From Persicimonas caeni (GTDB lineage Bacteria > Myxococcota_A > Bradymonadia > Bradymonadales > Bradymonadaceae), in assembly GCF_006517175.1 (NCBI RefSeq), contig NZ_CP041186.1:2073001-2137000 (forward strand): a DNA stretch of 64,000 nt. Direction: 5' to 3'. Below, in pieces: positions 7,448-16,689 of this stretch. How positions within the stretch are numbered: the first letter of the stretch is position 1; each line of letters starts with the position of its first letter. Under the pieces are notes generated by a model. The model was not told the origin of the DNA and ran no database searches. It was given only the letters and a program-made list of their open reading frames with translations. Position numbers and translations under genes: made by a program.

Positions 7448-9679
7448 ATGAATCATATCCTGACCGGAGTTCGCGCCGGTGTTATCTCCGCCCTGGCGCT
7501 GACCCTGTGGAGCTTCTTGGCCACCAGCGCTGCGATGGGTGACGCCAGCGAAGCGACCGGCTTCTACTATATTCTGACTGCGTTCGGGCTGCTCGGGCTG
7601 CCCCAGGTGATCTTCGGGGCCGTCTTGGGCGTGCTCGCCGCCGGATGGGCGGCGTTCTTGGGCGAGGACTTCCGCGCCCGGCTCGACAAACCGGCCGTCG
7701 ATCACCGCACCGCTGCCAGCCTGTTGACCGGCCCGATCTTGGCCGGCTTGGTCGGCGCGGGCGTCGGCGCGCTGCACTTTGCAGTGACCGGCAACTTCGT
7801 ACGCAAGATCTTCCAGACGCTCGGCCTCGGCCTGGGCGGCGCGGTGATCGCCGCCGGCGCGCTTCTGGCCGCCCCGCTCTTCTTTGGCGGCGCGCTGGGA
7901 GTGGTCCGCAAGCTCTTTCCGGCGCGTGACGCCGAAAAGTCGGTGCCCCGGGCGACGATGACCGTCGTGGGCGTCTACGCCATCGGCCTCATCGGCGGGC
8001 TCATCTTCGGCTATCAGTACGCCGCGGGCCTGCAGGTGTGGAGCGCGACGCTTCTGCGCATGGGCTTCGCGGCGATGCTGCTCACGCCGATCTTGATGGG
8101 CGCAATGCTCAAGTTCGACGTCGATCGCATCGCCTGGCGCATCGGCGTGCCGGTGGCCGGCGCGGTCGCCGCGGTGGTCTGCTTCTTCGGCGCCTTCGGT
8201 TGGTCGAGTTCGACCCCCGAGATGCGCCAGGCGACCACGCGCCACTCGGCGCTGCTGTCGACCACCGCCAAGGCGCTCGAGCCGCTGGCCGATCGCGACG
8301 GCGACGGCTTCGCCAGTGGACTCGGCGGCATCGACTGCGACGACTCCAACAAGAACGTCTACCCGGGCGCCAAGGACGTGCCCAATAACGGCATTGACGA
8401 GGATTGTTCGGGCGCCGACGCCGAGCCGCCCAGCGGCAACGACCACCCGTCGCGCAAGATCATCGGCCTGGCCCTCCAGGCGGCCGAAAACGCCGCCAAG
8501 AACGAGGCCGAGAATATCCCCGAGCCGCCCAAAAACCTGGTCTTCATCCTGGTCGACACCCTTCGCCAGGACCACATGGGTTACGCGGGCTACGAGCGCG
8601 ACACCACCCCCAACATCGACAAGATCGTCGACGAGTCGGTGGCCTTTATGGACGCCTACGCCCCCAGCCCGCACACCCCGCGCAGCATCCCGCCGCTCTT
8701 CTTCAGCCGCTACCCCAGCCGCATGACCTGGCGCGGGGCGAGCTGGAACTACCCGGAGATCTTGCCCGAAAACCTGAGCATGTTCGAGGTGCTCGACGAG
8801 CAGGGCTACTTCGGCATCGGCATGACCAGCCACTTCTACTTCGAGGCCGACCAGGGCATCCGCCAGGGCTTCGACGAGTGGGACAACTCCGGCTCGGGCA
8901 CCATCGCCGAGTCCAACGACGACATCGCCGCGCCGCGCATCTGGAAGAAGACCGAGCCCACCATCGAGCGGCTCGCCAAGCAATGGAAAGAGAACGAGGA
9001 GCCATTCACCCTCTTCGTGCACCTCTTCGAGCCGCACGCGCGCTGGATCCACCACGACGAGTATAGCTTCGGCAAGGGCGGCAAGACCGCGCGCGAGCGC
9101 CACATCAACAACTACGACTCCGAGATCGCCTACGTCGACGCCTACGTCGGCCGAATCGTCGACAAGCTCAAAGAACAAGGCCTATACGACGACTCGGTGC
9201 TCGTCATCACCTCCGACCACGGCGAGGGCTTCAACGAGCACGGCTACTTCTTCCACGGCCAGACGCTCTACAACGAGATCATCAACGTACCGCTCATCAT
9301 CCGCGTGCCCGGCTGGCACAACCGCAAGGTCGAAGGCCCCGTCAGCCTCGTCGACGTCGCCCCCACGCTGCTCGAGCTCTTCGGCGTCACCATCCCCCAG
9401 GAGTTCCAGGGCGTCAGCCTCGTCGAGACGATGCTCGGCCGCTCGGGCGTGCCCGACCGACCGGTCTTCGCCGAACTGCTCCCCTACACGAGCTGGAAAG
9501 AAAAACACCAGGCCATCATCCACGGCGACGAGAAGTTCATCTACGTCGTCACCAACGGCATCGAAGAGTACTACGACCTGGCCGAAGACCCCGGCGAGCA
9601 GAAGAACCTTCGCCAGGAACGAAAGGAGCGCGCCGACAAGCTCAAAAAGCGACTCCAAGAGTTCATGCAGGGCAACTGA
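7448..9679 (+). CDS. Membrane-anchored sulfatase/phosphoglycerol-transferase-like enzyme
   Basis: Alkaline-phosphatase-superfamily enzyme of 743 residues. Residues 1-260 hold about seven membrane segments. A short Asp-rich motif (about 282-320, DRDGDGFASGLGGIDCDD and DEDCSGAD) of the MopE/thrombospondin-3 metal-binding kind follows. The catalytic domain starts near 360 (NLVFILVDTLRQDHMGYAGY) and contains SPHTPRSIPP, SDHGEGFNEHG near 590 and GQTLYNEIINVPLIIRVPG. Where classical sulfatases have the Cys or Ser turned into formylglycine, this protein has Thr (about Thr410), as in LtaS-like phosphoglycerol or phosphoethanolamine transferases. The active site is likely periplasmic. A small inverted repeat (GGTCGGT/ACCGACC) abuts the ATG at 7448. 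Confidence 0.8.
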   Translation: MNHILTGVRAGVISALALTLWSFLATSAAMGDASEATGFYYILTAFGLLGLPQVIFGAVLGVLAAGWAAFLGEDFRARLDKPAVDHRTAASLLTGPILAGLVGAGVGALHFAVTGNFVRKIFQTLGLGLGGAVIAAGALLAAPLFFGGALGVVRKLFPARDAEKSVPRATMTVVGVYAIGLIGGLIFGYQYAAGLQVWSATLLRMGFAAMLLTPILMGAMLKFDVDRIAWRIGVPVAGAVAAVVCFFGAFGWSSSTPEMRQATTRHSALLSTTAKALEPLADRDGDGFASGLGGIDCDDSNKNVYPGAKDVPNNGIDEDCSGADAEPPSGNDHPSRKIIGLALQAAENAAKNEAENIPEPPKNLVFILVDTLRQDHMGYAGYERDTTPNIDKIVDESVAFMDAYAPSPHTPRSIPPLFFSRYPSRMTWRGASWNYPEILPENLSMFEVLDEQGYFGIGMTSHFYFEADQGIRQGFDEWDNSGSGTIAESNDDIAAPRIWKKTEPTIERLAKQWKENEEPFTLFVHLFEPHARWIHHDEYSFGKGGKTARERHINNYDSEIAYVDAYVGRIVDKLKEQGLYDDSVLVITSDHGEGFNEHGYFFHGQTLYNEIINVPLIIRVPGWHNRKVEGPVSLVDVAPTLLELFGVTIPQEFQGVSLVETMLGRSGVPDRPVFAELLPYTSWKEKHQAIIHGDEKFIYVVTNGIEEYYDLAEDPGEQKNLRQERKERADKLKKRLQEFMQGN

Positions 9680-9689
9680 CAGCAAGAAT

Positions 9690-9763
9690 CACCACGGGGA
9701 ACACGGGGACACGGGGAAAGGCCTAAAAAGTCTTTTCTCCGTGTCCCCGTGCTCCCCGTGGTG
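9690..9763. terminator. Short-period palindrome between convergent genes
   Basis: Left arm 9690-9720 repeats CACGGGG at 8-9-nt spacing; the right arm 9733-9763 is its near-perfect reverse complement (CCGTGTCCCCGTGCTCCCC). It forms a hairpin of about 27 bp reading the same from both strands, with an AAAAAGTCTTTT centre. Position between two 3' ends suggests a bidirectional terminator. A diverged copy lies at 45681-45754. Confidence 0.65.
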
Positions 9764-9770
9764 AACTCCC

Positions 9771-11789
9771 CTACTGCACAGCGTCCGCATTCGCATTCAC
9801 ATCCGCCACGATCGACAACTGGTCGCCCTGCTCCCCGTGGATTTCGGCCTCGGGGTTGTCGATGGTCAGCCACTCGAGCTCGGCCGCGGCGGTCAGCTCC
9901 ATCTTGTCGCCGAGCATCTCGCTGGTGAGCTCGATGAGGTTGGCGAACAGGTCTTCGACCTTCTTGTCGTCCAGGTCGATCTCGTGCTCCTGGTCGATGT
10001 CGGCGCGCGCCTCGGCGTCCAGGCTCAAGGCGAGCTTGCCGTCGCGCGCCTCGAATTGAGCGGTGATGTCGACGAAGAGCGCCACGGTCACGATTTCGAT
10101 GGGCTCGCCCTCGGTCGGCAGCAAGCGCAGGTCGACGAGCAGCTCGCCCAGCTCGATGCCGATGTCGCTGCCTTCGGCATCGGTCGAGCCGAGCGAGGCG
10201 ACCGGCGGCAGTTGCGGGCGAAGCTTCAGCCCGGCCGGCGTCGTCTGCTCGTCGAGCGAGCCGATGCGGTCGTCGAGCAAGATCGCCAGCGCCGAGGCCG
10301 TCAGCTCGACGGGCAGGTCGTAGCCGGCAAAGTCCGCACCGGCCAGCTCGAGCGTCAACAGCCCGCTTCGCCAGGCGCCGTGCAGGATGCGGTTGATGGC
10401 GCTGCGGTGGGTCGTAAACAGGATATCTCCCTCCACCTTGGGCGCCGAGCGCGCCCCCAGCGGCAGGTTCAGCGCGCCGGGCGCCTCGGGCACCTCCTCG
10501 TAGCGATCCGAGACGATGGCGATGGAGGCGTTCAGGTAAATCCCCTCCGAGTTCGTGCGCACCGCGCGGATATACAGCTGGAACTCGAGCGTGCGCCCCA
10601 GAAGCTCGACTTTGCGCCGCAGCACGCCCGGGTCGTACAGCTGGTCGAAGATCTGGTCGCTCAACAGATCCGAGAACGCCGCCTTCGCCGCGTTGACCGC
10701 GATGGTGCGCAGCGTGTCGCGCTCGCTCTCGGAGAGGTCCTGCTCGGAGAAGCCGTCGAAGGTAAAGTGCAGATTCTCTTCGGCCAGGTCGAGCTCCGAC
10801 TGGCCGAACGACACGTCCAGGCCGCCCGCCTCGCTCGCCTTCAGCACGACCTCCGTGGTGATCGTCGTCTCGTCGATGGTGATGGTGATCGGGTAGTCGT
10901 CGCTGCCGATGGTCGCCGTGCCCGCGAGCTGGAAGTTGGTGACGAGCACCTCGATGCCGACGTAGCCGTCGGGGTAATTCGAATCGGGCGAGTTCGGCGT
11001 GAGCGTGGCGTCGAGCGCGTCGAAGTCGACCGAGTCGACCGAGATCGTGCCGTTGTCCGACAAGCTCGACTGCACGAACCCGGTGACCCGCTCGGGGGTG
11101 AGCAGGCCCTCGATGACCTCGGTCGCCGTCTCCAGCGCCGCGGGGCTGAGCAGAATCTCGGCGGCCGAGTCGATCTCGGAGGTCGGGTCGGCCAGCGGCC
11201 CGTAAATCGCCCCGCGAAGCGTCGTCGCCTCGTTGCCCGCCATGTCGACGGCCCGAAGCTCAAACTCGTTGTACCCCTCGTCGAGGCTCGCCACGTGCGA
11301 GAAGTCCCCCGCCTCGTCATAGCTCACCGCCGCCCCGTCGAGCGCCAGCACCTTCAAGCCGGTCCCCTCGTCGGTCGCCACGCCCTCGAACACCACCTCG
11401 CCGGCCTGCGCCCCGTCGACGAACACCCCGCGCGCCGGCGAATCGAGCACGATCACCGGCGCAATCGTATCGACCGTAAAGTCGACGCTCTCCTGGGCGT
11501 CCCGCGCCGTCACCGTCACCGTCTGCGGCCCCTCCTCGAAGTTCACGTTGGCCTCGAACTCCCCGGCGACCACCTCGGCCTTCGTCCCGTTGACCATCAC
11601 CTCGTCGACGTTCTCGGCGGTGCCGCTCACGCGCACCCTCGACTTGTTCACGTAGCCGCCCTGCTCCGGGTAGCTGATCGTGAGCACGGCCGGCTCGAGG
11701 TTCTCGTCGGGATCGTCGGCGCAGGCTGTTGTGACGAGCGAGAAAGCGAGGAGGGTGAGGACGGCGAGGGATAGACGGTGTACAGACAT
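9771..11789 (-). CDS. Large lipoprotein with Ig-like N-terminal domains
   Basis: Exported lipoprotein of 672 residues; the ATG at 11789 gives a good signal peptide with lipobox VTTAC (Cys23), while the longer frame would begin at a TTG. Residues about 35-110 and 110-190 look like two bacterial Ig-like/cadherin-type beta domains (TISYPEQGGYVNKSRVRVSG; TVDTIAPVIVLDSPARGVFV; DEGYNEFELRAVDMAGNEAT). The remaining ~470 residues are acidic, rich in alternating hydrophobics, and I do not recognise them; a lipid-binding TULIP/BPI-like fold is conceivable but unproven. It is convergent with the sulfatase-like gene and alone in its transcript. Probable outer-membrane surface protein of unknown role. Confidence 0.8.
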   Translation of the reverse strand: MSVHRLSLAVLTLLAFSLVTTACADDPDENLEPAVLTISYPEQGGYVNKSRVRVSGTAENVDEVMVNGTKAEVVAGEFEANVNFEEGPQTVTVTARDAQESVDFTVDTIAPVIVLDSPARGVFVDGAQAGEVVFEGVATDEGTGLKVLALDGAAVSYDEAGDFSHVASLDEGYNEFELRAVDMAGNEATTLRGAIYGPLADPTSEIDSAAEILLSPAALETATEVIEGLLTPERVTGFVQSSLSDNGTISVDSVDFDALDATLTPNSPDSNYPDGYVGIEVLVTNFQLAGTATIGSDDYPITITIDETTITTEVVLKASEAGGLDVSFGQSELDLAEENLHFTFDGFSEQDLSESERDTLRTIAVNAAKAAFSDLLSDQIFDQLYDPGVLRRKVELLGRTLEFQLYIRAVRTNSEGIYLNASIAIVSDRYEEVPEAPGALNLPLGARSAPKVEGDILFTTHRSAINRILHGAWRSGLLTLELAGADFAGYDLPVELTASALAILLDDRIGSLDEQTTPAGLKLRPQLPPVASLGSTDAEGSDIGIELGELLVDLRLLPTEGEPIEIVTVALFVDITAQFEARDGKLALSLDAEARADIDQEHEIDLDDKKVEDLFANLIELTSEMLGDKMELTAAAELEWLTIDNPEAEIHGEQGDQLSIVADVNANADAVQ

Positions 11790-11948
11790 TGCAGACTTCG
11801 GGGCGTTGGTATGGTTCAAATCGGCTGCGTAAATTGATATCGGTTTGGAGGGTGGGGATCAATGAGGCGTGGCGATTTTGGGGCTCCTTGCTTTGCGGCG
11901 CGCCCCCTACGACTCGTGCGGTTCCGACTCTGAAACTCCATGCTTTAC

Positions 11949-12113
11949 GGCGCCCCCCATCCGACTCGAGCTCAACAGCGCTCGAGCCACCTTCCCCCGG
12001 GGGAAGGGTTGCCTTAGCGCGCCTGTACCACGTAGCTTTTCGCAGGGTCATCCCTTCCCCTCGGGGAAGGTGCCCGTAGCAAAGCGAAGGGCGGATGGGG
12101 GGCCCCGGAACCC
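11949..12113. repeat. Palindromic element, copy 1 (CCTTCCCC family)
   Basis: The 345-base gap upstream of the large lipoprotein holds this element. Outer inverted repeats (GGCGCCCCCCATCCG near 11949; CGGATGGGGGGCC near 12092) enclose two CCTTCCCC/GGGGAAGG hairpins. It is clearly homologous to 49141-49301: both share the outer arms, both hairpins, and GGTGCCCGTAGC followed by GCGAAGGGCGGATGGGG. It has no coding capacity, and I did not find short target duplications by eye. Confidence 0.8.
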
Positions 12114-12134
12114 GAACCTGACGAAAAAGAACGA

Positions 12135-12443
12135 ATGCTCTACACCGTCTACATCAAAATCGACACCGCTCGCTGCAACGACTGGGAAACGTGGATGCAA
12201 GAAGTCCACATCCCCGACGTCCTCGACACCGGCTGCTTCGCCCACGCCACCCTCGCGCGCAACCCCGACGCGGACACCGACACCCGCCGGGCCTACCGCG
12301 TCGTCTACCGCGCACTGTCCGACGAGGCGTTCGACACCTACCAAAAAGAACACGCCCCGCAGCTCCAAAAGGAGCATACGGAGCGTTATGAAGGGGCGTT
12401 CGAGGCGTGGCGGGATGTGTTACCGGTCATCGACGGCTACTAG
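12135..12443 (+). CDS. DUF4286 family small protein
   Basis: A 102-residue cytosolic protein beginning MLYTVYIKIDTARCNDWETWM and containing MQEVHIPDVLDTGCFAHATL and YRVVYRALSDEAFDTYQKEHAPQL. This is the pattern of the DUF4286 family (ferredoxin-like alpha/beta fold related to Dabb/ABM domains). No enzymatic role is established for the family. It sits alone between two palindromic elements, the upstream one ending about 20 bases before its ATG, so any promoter must lie within or beside that repeat. Confidence 0.8.
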   Translation: MLYTVYIKIDTARCNDWETWMQEVHIPDVLDTGCFAHATLARNPDADTDTRRAYRVVYRALSDEAFDTYQKEHAPQLQKEHTERYEGAFEAWRDVLPVIDGY

Positions 12444-12450
12444 GACGGAC

Positions 12451-12551
12451 AAACTACAATTTGTGGGTCGCGCTGGCATCCGTGGTCGGTTCTCGACGGT
12501 CCATCCACCGACCACTTGTGATAACACGACCCTCAAATCGTTGTTTGTCCG
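12451..12551. repeat. Palindromic element with GGACAAACTAC ends, copy 1
   Basis: CGGACAAACTACAATTTGTG at 12451 is mirrored at 12527-12551 by CGACCCTCAAATCG followed by TTGTTTGTCCG. The roughly 24-bp ends flank about 50 bp that include their own hairpin (GGTCGGT near 12485 against ACCGACC near 12508). A related element is at 41051-41206. It lies between the convergent DUF4286 and VWA genes. Confidence 0.65.
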
Positions 12552-12583
12552 CTCCCATAGCGCCCTCGCACCGAACTAAGCTG

Positions 12584-14335
12584 TCAGCCGTTCGACAGCT
12601 TCTTCGCCTTCTTCACCAGTTGCAGAAACTCCTGGCGGTCCTGCTGCCCGGCGACCGTCGCGCCCTGCGCGATCTCTTCGATGAGGTCGTAGCTCAGGTT
12701 CTTGGCGTAGGGGCTCTCGCGCAGAATCTCGGCGAACCCGGCCACGGCGGTGGCGAATTGGAAGTCCTTGCTCGCCTCTCGGATCGAGCTCTTCAGGTCG
12801 CCGCGGGTCAGCAGGAAGGCCTGCTCGCTCGCCTTGGCGCCGTCGGGCTTTTTGGCGCGGATGCGCACGGTGCCCAGCTTGTTGCTCTCTTTGGCGCCCT
12901 TGTCGGTCAGCACCAGCTCGTACAGCGCGGTGACGGTGTGCCCGGCGCCGATCTCGCCGGCGTCGACCTTGTCGTTGCGGAAGTCCTTGTCGGCGATGTC
13001 GCGGTTCTCGTAGCCGATCAAGCGGTACGACTCGACCGCCTCTTCGTCGAACTCGACCTGAATCTTCACATCCTTGGCGATGACCTGCAGCGTGCCGTCG
13101 AGCTGCTCGCCGAAGACCTTCCAGGCCTCCTTTTCGGCGTCGATATAGTAGTAGTTGCCGTTTCCGTTGTTGGCCAACTGCTCCATCATCGTGTCTTTGT
13201 AGTTGCCCATGCCGAAGCCGATGGTCGACAGCGTGACGCCTTCGTCGACGAAGTGCTTGATGCGCTTCAAGATCTGCTGGTGCGAGGCGGGGCCGACGTT
13301 GGCGTCGCCGTCGCTCAACACGATGACGCGATTGACGTGGTCACGCTCGTGGTTCTGCAGCGCCAGCTTGTAGGCCAGCTCCAGCCCCGAGTTCATCGCC
13401 GTCGAGCCGCCCGACCTCAGGCTCTTGATGGCCGTCAGGATCCGCCCTTTGTTCTCGATGCCCGTCGGGTCCAAGATCTTGGCGACGCGGCCGGCGTAGG
13501 TGGCCAGGGCCACCGTATCGCCCTCCTGCAGGTTATTGGTCAGAATCTCGAGCGACTTCTGGGCCAGCCCCAGCTTGTCGGGGCTCGACATCGAGCCGGA
13601 GACGTCGACCAAGAAGGTCAGGTGCACCGGCTTGCGCGTCGAGCGGGTCACCCGCTTGCCCTGCACGCCCACCCGCAAGATCTTGCGGCGCTCGGCCTCG
13701 TCTTCGGCCACGAACGGGCTCGGCGCGGCCTCCATGAACACGCCGAAGGCGCCCGAGTCGGGGTCGGGATAGCTGTAGCGGAAGTAGTTGACGAACTCCT
13801 CGACGCGCACCGCCGACGACGGGGGCATCTGCCCGTAGTTGAGCTTGCGCCGCGCGATGGTGTAGGCGCCGGTGTCGACGTCGATGGCAAACGTCGACAG
13901 GGCGTCCTCGGCCGTCTGGGTCATCTGGTTGACGCCGTAGTTGGCGTAGTCCTCGGTATTCGCCTGCTGCTCGCGCCGGGGCGTCGCATGCCCCTGCACG
14001 TCCAAGCCTCCCCGCAGCGAATCTTGCGCCACCGCGCCCATCGTCGGCTTGGCCTCGGCCTTCTTGACGCGACGCATGCGAGTCGCGCGCTTGGCCTGCT
14101 GCTGGCGCGGCGCCTGCGGCATCGGCTCGGCCGCCGTGGCCTCCTCGGCCGGCGCCGCCTCCGGCGCGGGAGCGTAGTCGTCGGCCGACTCCGCCTCCCC
14201 GCCGAAGGTCACCTCCGAATGGACGGCCTCGTCGGCCTCGGCGAATTTCTCCGATTGCTCGTGGCTGCACCCTGCGGCCATGGCCATCGCCAACACGAGC
14301 ATTGCACTCTTGGTCTGGATCGTTTGAAACTTCAT
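12584..14335 (-). CDS. YfbK-type VWA-domain lipoprotein
   Basis: Exported lipoprotein of 583 residues. The ATG at 14335 is preceded by AGAGGAG at about 8 nt and gives a signal peptide with lipobox MAAGC; the longer reading frame upstream is ignored. After a low-complexity Ala/Glu linker comes the von Willebrand-associated N-terminal domain (TFAIDVDTGAYTIARRKLNY, AVRVEEFVNYFRYSYP), then a VWA domain with an intact MIDAS DVSGSMSS near residue 243 and ATYAGRV, IVLSDGDANVG. A C-terminal DUF3520-like region follows (VTALYELVLTD, VRIRAKKPDG). The family is common but its role is unknown; metal-dependent protein binding at the envelope is likely. Confidence 0.9.
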   Translation of the reverse strand: MKFQTIQTKSAMLVLAMAMAAGCSHEQSEKFAEADEAVHSEVTFGGEAESADDYAPAPEAAPAEEATAAEPMPQAPRQQQAKRATRMRRVKKAEAKPTMGAVAQDSLRGGLDVQGHATPRREQQANTEDYANYGVNQMTQTAEDALSTFAIDVDTGAYTIARRKLNYGQMPPSSAVRVEEFVNYFRYSYPDPDSGAFGVFMEAAPSPFVAEDEAERRKILRVGVQGKRVTRSTRKPVHLTFLVDVSGSMSSPDKLGLAQKSLEILTNNLQEGDTVALATYAGRVAKILDPTGIENKGRILTAIKSLRSGGSTAMNSGLELAYKLALQNHERDHVNRVIVLSDGDANVGPASHQQILKRIKHFVDEGVTLSTIGFGMGNYKDTMMEQLANNGNGNYYYIDAEKEAWKVFGEQLDGTLQVIAKDVKIQVEFDEEAVESYRLIGYENRDIADKDFRNDKVDAGEIGAGHTVTALYELVLTDKGAKESNKLGTVRIRAKKPDGAKASEQAFLLTRGDLKSSIREASKDFQFATAVAGFAEILRESPYAKNLSYDLIEEIAQGATVAGQQDRQEFLQLVKKAKKLSNG

Positions 14336-14511
14336 GGCGTCGGCTCCTCTGCGTTTTGCCTGTCTTGCTGAGAACGTGTGAGTCTTGAGATCGTCTGCGT
14401 CGTTCGAATGTTGTCCGCGATGGCCATCGCTCTTGTCGTTACATCTGGTACACACGCAGCAGCGGCGAAACCGATCTAAAGTTTTTTGAATTTTTTTGGT
14501 GAGTCGCCCCC

Positions 14512-15186
14512 ATGCCCCTCTTGAGCGCCCAAAACATCGCCTGGAGCCCGCCCGACAGCGACGCCCTGCTCTTCGCCGACGTCGACTTCGACGTCGACGC
14601 CGGCGAGCGCGTCGTCCTCGAGGGCCCGTCGGGCTCGGGCAAGTCGACGCTGCTCCGATGCCTGGTCGGCCTCGAACCCAGGCGCTCGGGCACCGTGCGT
14701 TGGCGCGGCGAGCCCGTCGACGCCGAATCCATGCGCCGCTTTCGCAACCGCGCGACCTACGTGCAGCAGCGCCCCAGCGCCATCAGCGAGACGGTCGGCG
14801 AGAACCTGGCGTTCGCCCGCGAGATGGCTCGCCAATTCGCCGGCGACCGAGCGCTCGACGAAGACGGCCAACATGACCTGCTCGAGCGCCTGGGCCTGGG
14901 CCACATCGGCATGTCGCGACGCTTCGACGACCTGTCGGTCGGCGAGCAGCAGCGCGTCTGCCTGGTGCGCGCGCTCACCGGCCAACCCGACATGCTCCTG
15001 CTCGACGAGCCCACCTCGGCGCTCGACCCCGAGCGCGTCGAGCAGATCGAAGACCTCCTTATCGCCTACGTCGACGACGCCCCCGACCGCCGCGCCTTCG
15101 TGTGGGTGAGCCACCAGCCCGACCAGATCGAGCGCATCTCGACGCGCGTGCTCGACGTGTCCCAGTGGACGCAGGAGCGCCGATGA
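14512..15186 (+). CDS. fetA: ABC transporter ATPase, FetA/YbbL type
   Basis: Nucleotide-binding subunit (224 residues) of an exporter of the FetAB/UPF0014 kind, which in E. coli is linked to iron export and peroxide resistance. Walker A GPSGSGKST (about 40-48), Q-loop region YVQQRPSAI, signature LSVGEQQRV and Walker B LLLDEPTSALD are all present. Its last codon overlaps the start of the permease gene (ATGA), and purN overlaps the permease in turn, so the three form one transcript. The call of iron as substrate rests only on family. Confidence 0.85.
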   Translation: MPLLSAQNIAWSPPDSDALLFADVDFDVDAGERVVLEGPSGSGKSTLLRCLVGLEPRRSGTVRWRGEPVDAESMRRFRNRATYVQQRPSAISETVGENLAFAREMARQFAGDRALDEDGQHDLLERLGLGHIGMSRRFDDLSVGEQQRVCLVRALTGQPDMLLLDEPTSALDPERVEQIEDLLIAYVDDAPDRRAFVWVSHQPDQIERISTRVLDVSQWTQERR

Positions 15187-15980
15187 ACGACCTCGTCGTC
15201 CTCACCCCGTGGGACCTGGCGCTGGCGGCGCTCTTGCTCATCATCCCCGCCGCCATCAGCATCGCGCTCAAGCTCGGCCTCGAAAAGCGCCTCGGGATTG
15301 CCTCGGTGCGCACCGTCGTCCAACTGGCGTTTATCGGGGTCGTGCTCGAGTGGGTCTTCGAGCTGAACCGCTGGTACTACGTCGTCCCCGTGCTGCTGGT
15401 GATGCTGCTCGTCGCCGCCCGCGCCGCCATCCAACGCTCCGAGCGACGCTTCCCCGGCGCCTACCTCGCCGCCTTCGGCTCGCTGGTGCTCGCAAGCTCG
15501 GTGACCGCGTTTAGCGTCACCGAGGTCGTCATCGGCGTCGAGCCGTGGTACGCCCCGCGCTACGTCATCCCGCTCATCGGCATGCTCCTGGGCAACGGGC
15601 TCAACGGCATCAGCCTCGGCCTCGACCGGCTGCTGAACGACCTCGTCCAGAAACGCCGCGCCGTCGAGGCCCGGCTGGCCCTGGGCGCCTCGAGCTGGCA
15701 GGCCATCCAGCCGTGGATGCGCGACGCGGTGCGCAGCGGCATGGTCCCCATCATCAACTCGATGATGATCGTGGGCCTCGTCAGCCTGCCCGGCATGATG
15801 ACCGGCCAGATCTTGGCCGGCGCCGCGCCCATCAACGCGGTTGCCTATCAGATCCTGATCATGTTTATGATTGCCGCGGCCACCGCCCTCGGCGTAATCA
15901 TGCTGTGTCTGCTCTGCTACAAAGTCCTCGCCCATCCGGAGCATCGCATCCGGTGGGAGCGAATCGTGTCGAATGATTAG
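15183..15980 (+). CDS. fetB: ABC transporter permease, FetB/YbbM (UPF0014) type
   Basis: Integral membrane subunit of about 265 residues. Starting at the ATG at 15183 (4-bp overlap with fetA; an earlier in-frame start would run deep into fetA). About seven hydrophobic segments, and the family stretches PLIGMLLGNGLNGISLGLDR, EARLALGAS, and MVPIINSMMIVGLVSLPGMM followed by TGQILAGA identify UPF0014. It pairs with the upstream ATPase. The 3' end overlaps purN by 8 bp. Confidence 0.9.
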   Translation: MNDLVVLTPWDLALAALLLIIPAAISIALKLGLEKRLGIASVRTVVQLAFIGVVLEWVFELNRWYYVVPVLLVMLLVAARAAIQRSERRFPGAYLAAFGSLVLASSVTAFSVTEVVIGVEPWYAPRYVIPLIGMLLGNGLNGISLGLDRLLNDLVQKRRAVEARLALGASSWQAIQPWMRDAVRSGMVPIINSMMIVGLVSLPGMMTGQILAGAAPINAVAYQILIMFMIAAATALGVIMLCLLCYKVLAHPEHRIRWERIVSND

Positions 15981-16617
15981 CAAAGAGAAAGCCGTGCTAA
16001 GAAATCCAACCTTCGACAACCTCCCGACCATCCAGGGCCCCACACCCCGCCTGGGCGTATTGGCCAGCGGTAGCGGCACGAACTTCGACGCCATCGCCCA
16101 CGCAATCGAAGAAGGCGTGCTCGACGCCGACATCGCCTGCTTGGTGTGCAACTGCCCGGGCGCCGGCGCCTTCGACGTCGCCGAGCGTCACGGCATCGAC
16201 GCCGAGCTGGTCGACCACCGCGAGTTCAGCTCGCGCAAGAGCTTCGACGAGCGCGTCCTCGAGGTGCTGCGCGCCCACGACGTCGAGTGGGTGATCATGG
16301 CCGGCTGGATGCGCCTGGTCACCAAGGGCTTCATCGAGGCCTACGCCGAGAAGATCCTCAATATCCACCCCAGCCTGCTGCCAAGCTTCAAGGGCATCCG
16401 CGCCGTCGAGCAGGCCCTCGAGGCGGGCGTCAAGATCACCGGCGTGACCGTCCACCACGTCGTCCCCGAGGTCGACAGCGGCCCCATCGTCGCCCAGGCC
16501 GCCGTCCCCATCCTCCCCGACGACACCGCCGACTCGCTACACGCCCGCATCCAGGAACAAGAGCACTTCATCTACCCACGCGCGATTGCGTTGGCGATTG
16601 CGGAGGAGCGGGCATAG
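15973..16617 (+). CDS. purN: Phosphoribosylglycinamide formyltransferase
   Basis: Transfers the formyl group of 10-formyl-THF to GAR in de novo purine synthesis (cytosolic). Sequence of 214 residues with GVLASGSGTNFDAI at the phosphoribosyl-binding N-terminus, the catalytic block ILNIHPSLLPSFKG (Asn and His) and VHHVVPEVDSGPIVAQ (Asp). Compared with E. coli PurN it has about 25 extra N-terminal residues, which is the part overlapping fetB; a start further in is possible but I see no better one. Translational coupling to fetAB is an odd functional pairing and may just reflect compaction. Confidence 0.92.
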   Translation: MISKEKAVLRNPTFDNLPTIQGPTPRLGVLASGSGTNFDAIAHAIEEGVLDADIACLVCNCPGAGAFDVAERHGIDAELVDHREFSSRKSFDERVLEVLRAHDVEWVIMAGWMRLVTKGFIEAYAEKILNIHPSLLPSFKGIRAVEQALEAGVKITGVTVHHVVPEVDSGPIVAQAAVPILPDDTADSLHARIQEQEHFIYPRAIALAIAEERA

Positions 16618-16689
16618 AGAGAGGCATTGCAGCTCCGCGGCGATGCCCCGGCCGGCCAGCCTGGAGGGGACTCCACCGTCTCCCGGTCC

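Noticed and set aside
11949-12551. Insertion sequence
   Set aside because: The palindromic elements are 100-165 bp without any transposase reading frame; they are at most non-autonomous.
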